64,000 nt of DNA from assembly GCA_021794095.1 (NCBI GenBank), contig JAJYRN010000001.1, forward strand, positions 1 through 64,000. Reading direction: 5' to 3'. Shown here piece after piece: positions 38,500 through 49,673 of the stretch. Source of the stretch: Acidobacteriota bacterium (GTDB taxonomy: Bacteria > Acidobacteriota > Holophagae > Holophagales > Holophagaceae). Position numbers and translations under genes: made by a program. Below the pieces are notes generated by a model, which saw nothing but the letters and a program-made list of their open reading frames with translations, was not told where the DNA came from and searched no databases. Position 1 is the first letter of the stretch; every line of letters begins with the position of its first letter.

Positions 38500-39759
38500 T
38501 CAGAGCCCCTGGGGATAGGCCTCTTCGCCATGAAGCTCGGAGTCGAGTCCGCGCTCCTCGGCGGTGGGAGCCACGCGCACCGGCGTGATGCGGTCAATGA
38601 TCCAGAGCATCCCATAGGTGAAGCCGAAGGCCCACACGGAGGAGATGGCCACGGCGGCGCACTGCTTGCCGAAGAAGCCCACGTTCCCCAGCAGCAGACC
38701 GTCGGAGCCGGCGGGATTCCAGGCCTTCGAGGCGAAGATGCCCAGGAAGATCACGCCGATAAATCCGCCCACGCCGTGGACACCCCAGACGTCCAGCGCA
38801 TCGTCCCAGCCCAGCTTGTTCTTCAGGGCCACGGCGTAGTAGCAGATCACGCCGGCCAGGATGCCGATGAGGGCCGCGGTGCTGAGGGAGACGTAGCCAG
38901 CGGCCGGGGTGATGGTGGCCAGACCCGCCACCGCGCCCGTGAGCAGGCCCACGAACTTGGGCTGCTTGGCGTTCGTCCATTCCACCAGGAGCCAAGTGGC
39001 AGCGGCAAAAGAGGCGGCGATGTCGGTGTTCAGGAAGGCGGAGGCCGTCACGGAATCCACGCGGAGTTCGGACCCGGCGTTGAAGCCGTACCAGCCGAAC
39101 CAGAGGAGGCCGGTCCCCAGCGCGATGAGCGGGATGTTGTGGGGCACGTTCTCCACCACCTTGCGCCGCCCGACGTACAGGATCGAGGCCAGAGCCGCGA
39201 AACCCGCCGTATTGTGCACCACGATGCCGCCGGCGAAGTCCAGCACGCCCCAGCGGTTCAGGATGCCCTGGGGACTCCAGACCATGTGGACGAAGGGGAA
39301 GTACACGAAGATCAGCCAGCCCGTGAGGAACAGGAAGTAGGCCTTGAACGTGACGCGATTGGCAAAGGCGCCGGTGATCAGCGCCGGCGTGATGATGGCG
39401 AACATCATCTGGTAGGCGACGTGGACCATCAGGGGGATGCCCGCATCGTTGCCCCGGAACATGCTGTGCAGAGTGATGCCTCGGAGGAAGGCGTAGTGGG
39501 TGGGGTCGCCCACAATGCCGTGCCAGGTCGGGCCGAAACACATCGAATAGCCGAAGGCGAACCACAGGACCGTGGTCCAGCCCAGGGAGACGAAGCTCTG
39601 AGTCATGATGGTGAGTACGTTCTTCCGGCCCACCAGGCCGCCATAGAAGAAGGCCAGGCCCGGCGTCATGAGCATGACGAGGCTGGCACACAGCAGCATG
39701 AAGGCCGTGTTGCCCACGTTGATCGGCATCAGAGCCGGAGTGACCGCCACCGGATTCAT
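38500..39759 (-). CDS. amt: Ammonium transporter
   Basis: 419 aa, 11 membrane helices. Amt signatures: the twin His (DFAGGIVVHNTAG and DVWGVHGVGGFIG), the Phe gate region (AYQMMFAIITPALI) and WFGWYGFNAGS. Moves ammonium/ammonia into the cell. ATG 39759 has GAGGAGG upstream; a frame 20 codons longer is unlikely. No glnK neighbour is visible. The 5' region holds a sigma-54-like -24/-12 site, as expected for nitrogen control. Confidence 0.95.
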   Translation of the reverse strand: MNPVAVTPALMPINVGNTAFMLLCASLVMLMTPGLAFFYGGLVGRKNVLTIMTQSFVSLGWTTVLWFAFGYSMCFGPTWHGIVGDPTHYAFLRGITLHSMFRGNDAGIPLMVHVAYQMMFAIITPALITGAFANRVTFKAYFLFLTGWLIFVYFPFVHMVWSPQGILNRWGVLDFAGGIVVHNTAGFAALASILYVGRRKVVENVPHNIPLIALGTGLLWFGWYGFNAGSELRVDSVTASAFLNTDIAASFAAATWLLVEWTNAKQPKFVGLLTGAVAGLATITPAAGYVSLSTAALIGILAGVICYYAVALKNKLGWDDALDVWGVHGVGGFIGVIFLGIFASKAWNPAGSDGLLLGNVGFFGKQCAAVAISSVWAFGFTYGMLWIIDRITPVRVAPTAEERGLDSELHGEEAYPQGL

Positions 39760-39803
39760 AAAGACAACCTCCTCATCCTGAAATTCGGACGCGGGCAGTA
39801 TGG

Positions 39804-39818
39804 GCGGAAAGCAGGCCA
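39804..39818 (-). promoter_or_regulatory. Candidate sigma-54 promoter of amt
   Basis: Minus strand TGGCCTGCTTTCCGC: GG at -24 and GC at -12 are 10 nt apart, 7 of 11 consensus positions match. Placement gives a leader of about 33 nt before the amt ATG. Plausible because amt is often sigma-54 dependent, but the element is imperfect. Confidence 0.4.
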
Positions 39819-39886
39819 CGCCGGTTCGAGGGGGCCCTTCTTTTTACGCGCTTTTTATGTCCCCCTCCTGGGTACCCTGAACCCCC

Positions 39887-41794
39887 ATGGACGCTCCCGC
39901 CCGGCCCATCCTCGTGGCCCTCGGTTCAGAGGTCCGCGCCCTCCGCCTGATCCAGGCGGCCAGCAGGCTCGCCCGCGAACGGAATGCGCCCTGGCTGGCC
40001 GTGCATGTGGAGGCCGCCTCCGGCGCGATCCCGGATGACCTGGAACAGGTGCAGGTCTGGCTGCAGGAGGCCCAGCGCCTGGGCGCGGGAGTCCGGACGG
40101 TTCCCGCGCCGACCCTGGCCCAGGGACTGGCGGACCTGACGCGCGCCACCCATGCCCAGGCCCTGGTCCTGGGCCGGTCGCGGGACCGCTGGCCCTGGGC
40201 GCGTCTGGGGCATTCCACTGCCGACGAACTCCAGCGGCGGGGCCTGGACGCCGATCTGGTGGTGCTGGACGATCCTCCGGAAGTGGCGGGTGCGGAGCGG
40301 CCCGGGACGCCCTTCGGTGCCACCCTCGGCACCCTGCTGGTCCTGGCCGCCTGCACGGGGCTGGCTTGGCTGGTGCCGCGGGAAGGGAACCTATCGCTGG
40401 TGCTGCCCGTCTACCTTCTCGGCGTGGCCTTCATCGCCCACCGCTGGGGCCAGGGCCTGGGGGTGCTGGCCTCCACCCTGAGCGCCCTGCTCTACGACTT
40501 CCTGCTGGAGACCCCCCGCTTCCGGCATGCCGAAGAGCTCTGGCCCAACCTGCTCTTCTTCCTGGCCATGCTGCTGTCAGCGCAGCTCGTCATGGGCCTG
40601 CTGCGACGGCTGCGGCTCCAGGCCCGCGACGTCCAGCGCCGCGAATTCCACACCGCCTCGCTCTACCTGCTGGGCCGCGCCCTGGCCCGGAGCCGGACGC
40701 CGGAGGAGGTCGCCGCCGCCGCCGGGGAACACATCGGGCGGATTTTCAAGGCCAAGGCCTGGCTCCTGTTCCCCCTGGAGGACACCTGGCATGCGCTGCC
40801 CACACCGCTGGAGGATCCATCTCTGCCGCCACCCTCGGAACTGGCACCCAGCCTGGATCTGGGAGGCCGCCAGGGCGATCCCCTCGAACCCCTGCCACTG
40901 GGCGGGGCCTTCTACCTCTCCCTCACCGGCACCGACCGGAGCGAGGGCGTGCTGCGGATCCTCCCCCGCGAGGCCAAGGGACTGCCGCCCCGCACCTGGG
41001 AACTCCTCCAGGCCTTCGCCGCGCAGATCGCCCTCGCGCTGGAACGGCTCCGCTGGCTGGAGGAGGCCCGCCGCGCCCAGGTGGAACGGGAGACAGAACG
41101 CATGCGCAGCACCCTCCTCGGTGCCATCGGGCATGATCTCCGCACGCCGCTGGCGGCCATCCACGGCGCTGCGGGTACGCTGCTCCTGCCCGGCGACCTG
41201 GATGATTCGGCGCGCCGCGATCTGCTGGCCATGATCCAGGACGAGAGCGAGCGGCTGGCCCACCTGCTGGGGAACATCCTAGATTTGACCCGGCTGGAAA
41301 GCGGCGTCCTTCGGGTCCAGAAAGAATGGCAGCCCCTGGAGGAGGTGGTGGGCGCGGCCCTCGGCCACCTGGAACGCCGGGAGGGCCCCGTGTCCGTCCG
41401 GGTGGACCTCCCTTCCGACCTGCCCCTCGTTCCCCTGGATGCAGCCCTCATGGAGCAGGTACTCATCAACCTGCTCACCAATGCCCGGCGACATGCCCCC
41501 GGCCAGGCGACGGAACTCCGGGCCTGGGGCGAGCCCGGCGGCCTGGCGCTGGAAGTCGCGGATCGCGGCCCCGGGGTTCCAGAAGCCTTCCGGGAGCGGA
41601 TGTTCGATCCCTTCGTCCGCCTGCCCGGAGCAGGCGAAGGCGGGGTGGGGCTCGGCCTGGCCATCTGCCGCGCCATCATCCAGGCCCACGGCGGCACCAT
41701 CACCGCCGAGGCCCGGCCCGGCGGAGGCACGGCGTTCCGCCTCCGCCTGCCCCTGCCCGGAGAACCTCCGGCCCTGCCGGAAGACGCGCCATGA
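39887..41794 (+). CDS. KdpD-like sensor histidine kinase lacking the N-terminal KdpD domain
   Basis: 635 aa. Order: universal-stress-like domain (about 6-130), four-helix DUF4118 membrane unit (about 145-245, LPVYLLGVAFIAHRWGQGLG), GAF-like region (about 265-390), dimerisation domain with phospho-His416 (AIGHDLRTPLAAIHG) and HATPase (NLLTNARRHAP, ADRGPGVP, GVGLGLAICRAII). Canonical KdpD carries about 230 more residues with a P-loop domain in front; that is missing here, as are the kdpFABC pump genes. Stop and next start overlap by ATGA. Confidence 0.88.
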   Translation: MDAPARPILVALGSEVRALRLIQAASRLARERNAPWLAVHVEAASGAIPDDLEQVQVWLQEAQRLGAGVRTVPAPTLAQGLADLTRATHAQALVLGRSRDRWPWARLGHSTADELQRRGLDADLVVLDDPPEVAGAERPGTPFGATLGTLLVLAACTGLAWLVPREGNLSLVLPVYLLGVAFIAHRWGQGLGVLASTLSALLYDFLLETPRFRHAEELWPNLLFFLAMLLSAQLVMGLLRRLRLQARDVQRREFHTASLYLLGRALARSRTPEEVAAAAGEHIGRIFKAKAWLLFPLEDTWHALPTPLEDPSLPPPSELAPSLDLGGRQGDPLEPLPLGGAFYLSLTGTDRSEGVLRILPREAKGLPPRTWELLQAFAAQIALALERLRWLEEARRAQVERETERMRSTLLGAIGHDLRTPLAAIHGAAGTLLLPGDLDDSARRDLLAMIQDESERLAHLLGNILDLTRLESGVLRVQKEWQPLEEVVGAALGHLERREGPVSVRVDLPSDLPLVPLDAALMEQVLINLLTNARRHAPGQATELRAWGEPGGLALEVADRGPGVPEAFRERMFDPFVRLPGAGEGGVGLGLAICRAIIQAHGGTITAEARPGGGTAFRLRLPLPGEPPALPEDAP

Positions 41795-42501
41795 CCAGCG
41801 GAGCGGGCGGGCCCCGCATTCTCGTGGTGGAAGACGAACCGGCGCTGCGTCGCTTTCTGGTGCCCACCCTGGCCGGCCAGGGCTACCAGGTGCTCACGGC
41901 CGCGACCGCCGCCGAGGGCCTGGCCCTGGCGCGCAGCCACAACCCCGACCTGGTGCTGCTGGACCTGGGCCTGCCCGATCAGGACGGCATGGAAGTGCTG
42001 CGCCAGCTCCGCCTCTGGAGCGCCCGCCCCATCGTGATCCTCAGCGCCCGAAACCAGGAGCGGGACAAGGTCCGTGCCCTGGATGGGGGCGCCGACGACT
42101 ACTTGGCCAAACCCTTCGGCGCGGCCGAACTGCTGGCCCGGCTGCGGGTGGCCCTGCGCCGCACAATCCAGACAGAGGCCGGGGAGACGGTGGTGGCCGG
42201 AGGCGGCCTGCGGGTGGATCTCGCGCGCCGGGAGGTGAGCCTGGAGGGCCGTCCCGTCCACCTCACCACCCTGGAGTACCGCCTGCTGGAGGCCCTCGTC
42301 CGCCGGAACGGGCGGGTGGCCACCCACGCCCAGCTGCTGGCCGACGTCTGGGGCCCCGGTGGCGCCGGGAACACCCACTACCTCCGCATCTACATGGCCA
42401 TGCTGCGCCGGAAGCTGGAAGCCGATCCCACCCGGCCCCGCACCTTCATCACCGAGCCCAACGTGGGCTATCGCCTGGATCTGGACGCGTCCGAAGGATG
42501 A
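41791..42501 (+). CDS. KdpE-like OmpR-family response regulator
   Basis: 236 aa. Receiver with phospho-acceptor Asp58 (LVLLDLGLP) and Lys107 (LAKPFG); C-terminal winged helix (about 135-230) with TTLEYRLLEALVRRNG. Overlaps the kinase stop by 4 nt, so they form a pair. Targets unknown: no kdp operon in the window, and amt is the nearest candidate. Confidence 0.92.
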   Translation: MTSGAGGPRILVVEDEPALRRFLVPTLAGQGYQVLTAATAAEGLALARSHNPDLVLLDLGLPDQDGMEVLRQLRLWSARPIVILSARNQERDKVRALDGGADDYLAKPFGAAELLARLRVALRRTIQTEAGETVVAGGGLRVDLARREVSLEGRPVHLTTLEYRLLEALVRRNGRVATHAQLLADVWGPGGAGNTHYLRIYMAMLRRKLEADPTRPRTFITEPNVGYRLDLDASEG

Positions 42502-42509
42502 TGTTGAAC

Positions 42510-42594
42510 GAGGGGGACCACCCGAGCCCTCCGGGCTCTCTGCGTCCCCCTCGCGCTCCCCACGCGGTACCCCGGCCAAGCCGGGATACCGCGT
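42510..42594. repeat. Structured palindromic intergenic element
   Basis: Two tandem hairpins. First: GAGGGGGAC (42510-42518) pairs with GTCCCCCTC (42544-42552) around an inner stem GAGCCC/GGGCTC. Second: ACGCGGTA-CCCCGGC / GCCGGGATACCGCGT (42562-42576, 42580-42594), 14 of 15 bp, loop CAA. REP-like element or processing/termination structure between kdpE-like and bioB; no T-run. Confidence 0.6.
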
Positions 42595-42643
42595 CCGACT
42601 CCCCCCATAGCTCCGGTAGAATGACTTCTTTTGCGAGAGCCCC

Positions 42644-43594
42644 ATGCCCCTCACGCCTGCCGAGATCCGCGCCATCCACGACCTGCCCATTCCCGAACTG
42701 CTTTACCGGGCGGCCACGGCCCACCGGGCGCACTGGAACCCGGAGGAGATCCAGTTCGCCACGCTGGATTCCATCAAGACCGGCGCCTGTCCTGAGGACT
42801 GCGCCTACTGCCCCCAGAGCGCCCGCTACAACACAAACCTGAAAGTGGAACCCCTCAAGGATGTGGAGAAGGTGCTGGCCGGGGCGGCCGAGGCCCGGGC
42901 GAACGGCAGCACCCGCTACTGCATGGGTGCCGCCTGGCGCGAGGTGAAGGACGACGCCAACTTCGAGGCGGTGCTGGCCATGGTGCGCGGCGTCACCGCC
43001 CTCGGCATGGAAGCCTGCGTCACCCTCGGCATGCTCAACGAGACCCAGGCCCGGCGCCTCAAGGAGGCGGGGCTCACCATCTACAACCACAACCTCGACA
43101 GCAGCCGCGATTTCTACGAAACCATCATCCACACCCGCACCTTCGATGAGCGCCTGGAGACCATTCAAGCAGTGCGCGCCGCAGGCCTGGAGGTCTGCTC
43201 CGGCGGCATCGTGGGCATGGGCGAGACGGTGGATCAGCGCATCCACTTCCTCCAGGAGCTGACCGAACTGGAGCCCGCGCCCGAGAGCATTCCCATCAAC
43301 CAGTTCGTGGCCGTGGACGGCACGCCCCTCGCCGATGTCCCGCCCCTGCCCCCGCTGGCGCTGGTGCGCATGATCGCCACCGCCCGCATCCTCTTCCCGA
43401 AGAGCCGCGTCCGGCTCAGCGCCGGCCGCACGCAGATGAGCGACGAACTGCAGGCCCTCTGCTTCTTGGCGGGCGCCAACAGCATCTTCACCGGCGAGAA
43501 GCTGCTCACCACCCCGAACCCCGGTGGCAGCCACGACCACTGGCTGCTGGAGGCCCTCGGCATGCGCATCGAGGGCGCGGCGGTCAAGGCCTGA
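42644..43594 (+). CDS. bioB: Biotin synthase
   Basis: 316 aa radical-SAM enzyme, final step of biotin synthesis. The SAM [4Fe-4S] motif has Cys49, Cys53 and Cys56 (ACPEDCAYC); further Cys residues (MEACVTL, LEVCSGG) bind the sacrificial [2Fe-2S] cluster with an Arg in RVRLSAGR. Typical bacterial length. Other bio genes are absent nearby. Followed after 4 nt by a haemerythrin-like gene. Confidence 0.97.
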   Translation: MPLTPAEIRAIHDLPIPELLYRAATAHRAHWNPEEIQFATLDSIKTGACPEDCAYCPQSARYNTNLKVEPLKDVEKVLAGAAEARANGSTRYCMGAAWREVKDDANFEAVLAMVRGVTALGMEACVTLGMLNETQARRLKEAGLTIYNHNLDSSRDFYETIIHTRTFDERLETIQAVRAAGLEVCSGGIVGMGETVDQRIHFLQELTELEPAPESIPINQFVAVDGTPLADVPPLPPLALVRMIATARILFPKSRVRLSAGRTQMSDELQALCFLAGANSIFTGEKLLTTPNPGGSHDHWLLEALGMRIEGAAVKA

Positions 43595-43598
43595 TCCC

Positions 43599-44261
43599 AT
43601 GCAACTCCTTGACGATCTGCGCCGCGAACACGACCTCATCGAACCGATGCTGGGGTCGCTGCGCGCCTTCGTCACCGCCCGCCTGGAGGGCCGGGGCCTC
43701 GCCGCCGACGGGGCCCGGTACCTGGCCTTCTTCCGCCGCTTCGCCGGGGATTTCCACCACGACAAGGAGGAAGCCGTCCTCTTCAAGGCGCTGGTCGAGC
43801 AGGCGGAACTGCCGGGCGACCGTGGCCCCATCGCCGCCATCACCGGCGAGCACCGGCGCATGGCGGACCTCCTGGATGCCCTCGGCGGCGTTCTGGGGAG
43901 CGACCTGGCGGACGCGGACGACCGGACCAAGCTCCACACCCTGGCCGTGGACTACAGCCACGCCCTCTGGCGCCACATGGACGCCGAGAATTCCGTCCTC
44001 TTCCCCGAAGGCGAGGAGCGCCTGCGCCGGGCCCACGTCCGCGAACTGCCCTCCCGGCCCATGCATCCGGCGGAACAGGCGGCCTTCGAGGATGCCCCGG
44101 CCCTCCTGGCCGCCTACCCGCCCCAGGCGGATCCCCAGGCCCCCCGCGGCGATGGCTGTGTCAACTGCGCCTCCTACGGCACCACCTGCGATGGGCTGGA
44201 AGCCGAGTGGTGGAGCGACCTGGAGTGGGAAGACCACTGGGACCGCATGCAGAGTGACTGA
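43599..44261 (+). CDS. Haemerythrin-like (HHE) protein with Cys-rich tail
   Basis: 220 aa. Di-iron ligands are visible: His11 (REHDLIEP), His53/His54 and Glu57 (DFHHDKEE), His85 (GEHRRM), His126/Glu130 (RHMDAENSVLFP). After about residue 150 comes a tail with Cys187, Cys190 and Cys197 (CVNCASYGTTC) and a Trp-rich acidic end, which is not part of the usual HHE fold. May bind O2/NO or iron. ATG 43599 is preferred; upstream frame is a shadow of bioB. Confidence 0.85.
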   Translation: MQLLDDLRREHDLIEPMLGSLRAFVTARLEGRGLAADGARYLAFFRRFAGDFHHDKEEAVLFKALVEQAELPGDRGPIAAITGEHRRMADLLDALGGVLGSDLADADDRTKLHTLAVDYSHALWRHMDAENSVLFPEGEERLRRAHVRELPSRPMHPAEQAAFEDAPALLAAYPPQADPQAPRGDGCVNCASYGTTCDGLEAEWWSDLEWEDHWDRMQSD

Positions 44262-44392
44262 CGCGGTGGAACCCGCCTGCCGCCGCCGGTAAACTGACCC
44301 ATTGGGCTGGTCGTTCCAACAACGGTCTGTTCTCTCACGCGAAATCGGCGCAGCCGATGTCGCGCCAATCAAACCCAAGGCTAAGGATTGCG

Positions 44393-47002
<2,610 letters not shown>

Positions 47003-47003
47003 A

Positions 47004-47020
47004 CCGGCCTCCTTCGCCGG
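47004..47020. terminator. Small hairpin between convergent valS and cytochrome genes
   Basis: CCGGC (47004-47008) / GCCGG (47016-47020), 5-bp stem in the 25-nt gap between the two stops. Weak; no T-run. Confidence 0.25.
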
Positions 47021-47027
47021 GAAAGAC

Positions 47028-48377
47028 TCAGCCGCCGCCCGATCCCCGGGCCTTCCACTGGAACTGGTGGGGCCAGTTCGCCTGCTGGGGATCGGTGAAG
47101 CCGGTGTGGCAGATGTTGCAGGCCGAGGCCCGCTTGCCTGTGCCATGTTCCTCGGCCCACCCGGAGAAGCCTCCGCCCTGGTTCGAGTCGTGGCAGGCCG
47201 CGCAGCTGCCGAGGGCCTTGGCCTTGCCCTGGTACTGGATGGCCTGGGCGTTGTCGCTGGGTTGCGAGGTGGGCACCATCGCGTGCGGGCTGCCGTGACA
47301 GGCGGCGCAGTAGAGGCCGCCGTGGCCCCGGGCGTTGCGGTAGAGCGAGGTGCCCGTGTCCACTTCGGCAATGCCGGAATGGCAGGTCACGCACTTCGGT
47401 TCGTCCACCCAGGGGATGCGCGTTCCGCTCTGGACCGTGGCCGCCACCTGGGCCATATCGCCGTGGCAGGTCGTGCAGTTGCCATCCGCCGCGGTGTGGG
47501 CCAAGCTGCGGCTGCACTGGGTCTTCGCGCCGGGATGGCAGTCGTAGCAGGCGGCGCCGCGGGAAGCGTGGAAACCATGGATGGCCTGGGACAGATACAT
47601 CCCCGAAGAGCCGGGGCCGGTGGCCCCGAGGATCGGGCTGCCGTGGCAGCTGGCGCAGAGAACGGGCCGGTGCGCGTAGAGCTGGGTTCCGATGGCCGCA
47701 TCGTGCTTTTTCAGGACATCGTTCAGCGCATCGGCTCCGTGGCACTTGGCGCAGTTGATCTCATCGGAGGTCGGCACCGTGGTCGTGGTCTGCGCCAGCA
47801 CCTTGCCGCTGGCATCCTTCACGGTGATCTCGCCCACCTGGTAGGGGTTCCATACCCCCGAATCGTCCACGGGCGTGAGAGGAATGCCTGCGGCGAGGAA
47901 GTGGTCGCCCTTGGGCACCATGGTCCCCGCAAGGCCGTTGTGCACGGTCGGATCGTCCAGGTTCAAGCCCGTATCGAGGGGCAGGGTCACGCCGAACAGC
48001 GCCTGCGCGTGGACCCAGAACTGGCCGTAGGTTCCCTTGGTCGAGGAAATGGTGTTGTTCAGGATCCGGTAGCTCACCGTGAGGCCTGCGGTCACCGGCT
48101 GGGGCGGGTTGCCCCGCTTGACCACCTGGGCCACGACCGTGTTGTACGGCGGGAGAATGACCGCCGCGTCGTAGCTGGGGTTCAGGCAGTGCATGCCGAG
48201 GTCGTTCCAGGCCAGCACCACGTAGTCCCCCGGCACTGCGCCGCTCGATGGGCCGGTGGAGGATGAGCCGCCCGCATCGGCGGAGGACGAGGCATGCCCC
48301 CCGCACGCGGCGAGGAGTCCCGCGAGAACAAGGGGGAGAGCGGCACCCAGGAGGGTCTTGCGGTAGATCCGTGCCAT
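47028..48377 (-). CDS. Octahaem c-type cytochrome lipoprotein
   Basis: 449 aa. Lipobox LLAAC-GG (Cys25), Ser/Gly linker, then a domain with GMHCLNPSYDAAVILPPYN (about 50-200) and eight CXXCH haem sites at 209, 241, 277, 301, 329, 357, 392 and 420. The last is followed by a short tail. Lipid-anchored, on the periplasmic face or outer surface; probably electron transfer to external or periplasmic acceptors, a feature of metal-reducing bacteria. No matching porin is next to it. Confidence 0.9.
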   Translation of the reverse strand: MARIYRKTLLGAALPLVLAGLLAACGGHASSSADAGGSSSTGPSSGAVPGDYVVLAWNDLGMHCLNPSYDAAVILPPYNTVVAQVVKRGNPPQPVTAGLTVSYRILNNTISSTKGTYGQFWVHAQALFGVTLPLDTGLNLDDPTVHNGLAGTMVPKGDHFLAAGIPLTPVDDSGVWNPYQVGEITVKDASGKVLAQTTTTVPTSDEINCAKCHGADALNDVLKKHDAAIGTQLYAHRPVLCASCHGSPILGATGPGSSGMYLSQAIHGFHASRGAACYDCHPGAKTQCSRSLAHTAADGNCTTCHGDMAQVAATVQSGTRIPWVDEPKCVTCHSGIAEVDTGTSLYRNARGHGGLYCAACHGSPHAMVPTSQPSDNAQAIQYQGKAKALGSCAACHDSNQGGGFSGWAEEHGTGKRASACNICHTGFTDPQQANWPHQFQWKARGSGGG

Positions 48378-48606
48378 GGAACCTCCGGGGCGATGCGCCA
48401 GATGGGATGACGTCCTTGTGCTGACAGCGGACGCCGGAATGGCTCAAGATGAAGTCAGTGTCACAGATATGCAATCGCAATTAAGTGCTTTTTTATCTTA
48501 TAATTAAAAAGATGCAACCCTCCCTACACCTTTGGACCTACCTTGATGCCGAGATCCGCAGCAGCGGGAGGCAACCGGCCTCGGCCTCGGATGCTAGGCT
48601 GAAGGC
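48378..48606. promoter_or_regulatory. Divergent regulatory region
   Basis: 229 nt between the cytochrome and zinc-ribbon genes. Notably AT-rich at 48478-48515. A perfect TATAAT (48499-48504, plus) lies about 100 nt before the plus gene, with only a poor -35 (TCGCAA, 18-nt spacer). No clear promoter is visible for the cytochrome. Confidence 0.35.
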
Positions 48607-49035
48607 ATGGGAACCAAGACCTACTATGCAGGCCAGGATGTGGATGCGCCCTGCGGGCGGTGTGGCTGTGAGACGCGCCATCAGGTGCTGACGGTCACCA
48701 ACGGCGTGCCCGAACAGCTCATCTGCGCCAACTGCCGCTCCGTCCACAAATTCCGCGCGCCCCGTCCCATCCCCGAACCCCGGACACCGCGCCTCCCGGC
48801 CTCCGCCAAGACTCCGGCGGCACCGCGATCGGGAGGCTCCGCCTCGCTCTACCAGCAGCTGGTGGCCCAGGAACAGGGGGGCGCGAAGGCACTCCCCTAC
48901 GCCGTCTCCACGCGCTGGGAAGAAGGCGCCTGGATGGAGCATTCCTCCTTCGGCCTCGGCCGCGTGCAGCGCCGCCTGGGCCGGAAGGTGGATGTGCTCT
49001 TCAAGAACGGCCTGAAAACCCTGGTCAGCGCATGA
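48607..49035 (+). CDS. Zinc-ribbon protein with Tudor-like C-terminal domain
   Basis: 142 aa. N-terminal zinc ribbon with Cys16/Cys19 and Cys40/Cys43 (CGRC ... CANC). A Pro/Ser-rich linker leads to a C-terminal module about 105-142, EHSSFGLGRVQRRLGRKVDVLF-type, resembling the small SH3/Tudor fold at the end of UvrD/PcrA and in CarD. Suggests nucleic-acid or RNA-polymerase contact (inference). Stop overlaps the exonuclease start by ATGA. Confidence 0.65.
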   Translation: MGTKTYYAGQDVDAPCGRCGCETRHQVLTVTNGVPEQLICANCRSVHKFRAPRPIPEPRTPRLPASAKTPAAPRSGGSASLYQQLVAQEQGGAKALPYAVSTRWEEGAWMEHSSFGLGRVQRRLGRKVDVLFKNGLKTLVSA

Positions 49036-49670
49036 CCGACGGGTCGCTGCTGGAGCCGGCCTCACTCGGACTGCGGGAACTGCGGTTCGCGGTGCTGGAT
49101 CTGGAGACCACCGGCGGCACGCCCCGCGGACGCTGGGGCCGAGACGGCCGCTTCATCCCCGCTTCCGAGATCACCGAAGTGGGGCTGGTGCAGCTGGCCG
49201 GTACTGTGCTGGAGGACCGCTGGTCCAGCCTCGCCGCCATCGAGGGCTTTCTTCCAGAGGAGATTCAGCGCCTCACGGGCATCAGCCTGCCCATGCTGGC
49301 CGGGGCGCCTTCCTGGGAGAAGGTGGCCCTGCAACTGGCGCCGAAGCTGGAAGGCCGCATCTGGGTGGCCCATCACGCCCCCTTCGATGGCAGCTTCCTC
49401 AAGGCCTGGCTGCCCGAAGGCGTCTGGCGGCGCCACCGGCTCATCTGCACCCGCCTGCTGACCAAGCGCCTCATTCCCGAACTGCCCCGCCGCAGCCTCG
49501 CGGAACTCTGCGCCTTCCTGGGCATCGTCAACACCCGCGCCCACCGCGCCCTCCAGGATGCCGAAGCCACCGCCGAGGCCCTCCAGCACCTCCTCCAGCG
49601 CGCCGAGGACCAGGGCCTGGATGGCGATGCCTTCCTCGCCGCCGGAGAAGTGCCCTGGAGCAAGGTGTAG
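49032..49670 (+). CDS. DEDDh 3'-5' exonuclease (DnaQ-like)
   Basis: 212 aa. Catalytic residues Asp23 and Glu25 (VLDLETTGG), Asp119 (HHAPFDGSF), His171 and Asp176 (HRALQDAEAT), the complete DEDDh set. Similar to DNA polymerase III epsilon; possible proof-reading or repair exonuclease. Coupled to the zinc-ribbon protein and close to yraN. Confidence 0.9.
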   Translation: MTDGSLLEPASLGLRELRFAVLDLETTGGTPRGRWGRDGRFIPASEITEVGLVQLAGTVLEDRWSSLAAIEGFLPEEIQRLTGISLPMLAGAPSWEKVALQLAPKLEGRIWVAHHAPFDGSFLKAWLPEGVWRRHRLICTRLLTKRLIPELPRRSLAELCAFLGIVNTRAHRALQDAEATAEALQHLLQRAEDQGLDGDAFLAAGEVPWSKV

Positions 49671-49673
49671 GCC

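Noticed and set aside
44262-44392. T-box leader before valS
   Set aside because: No conserved T-box bulge or antiterminator; a single small hairpin only.
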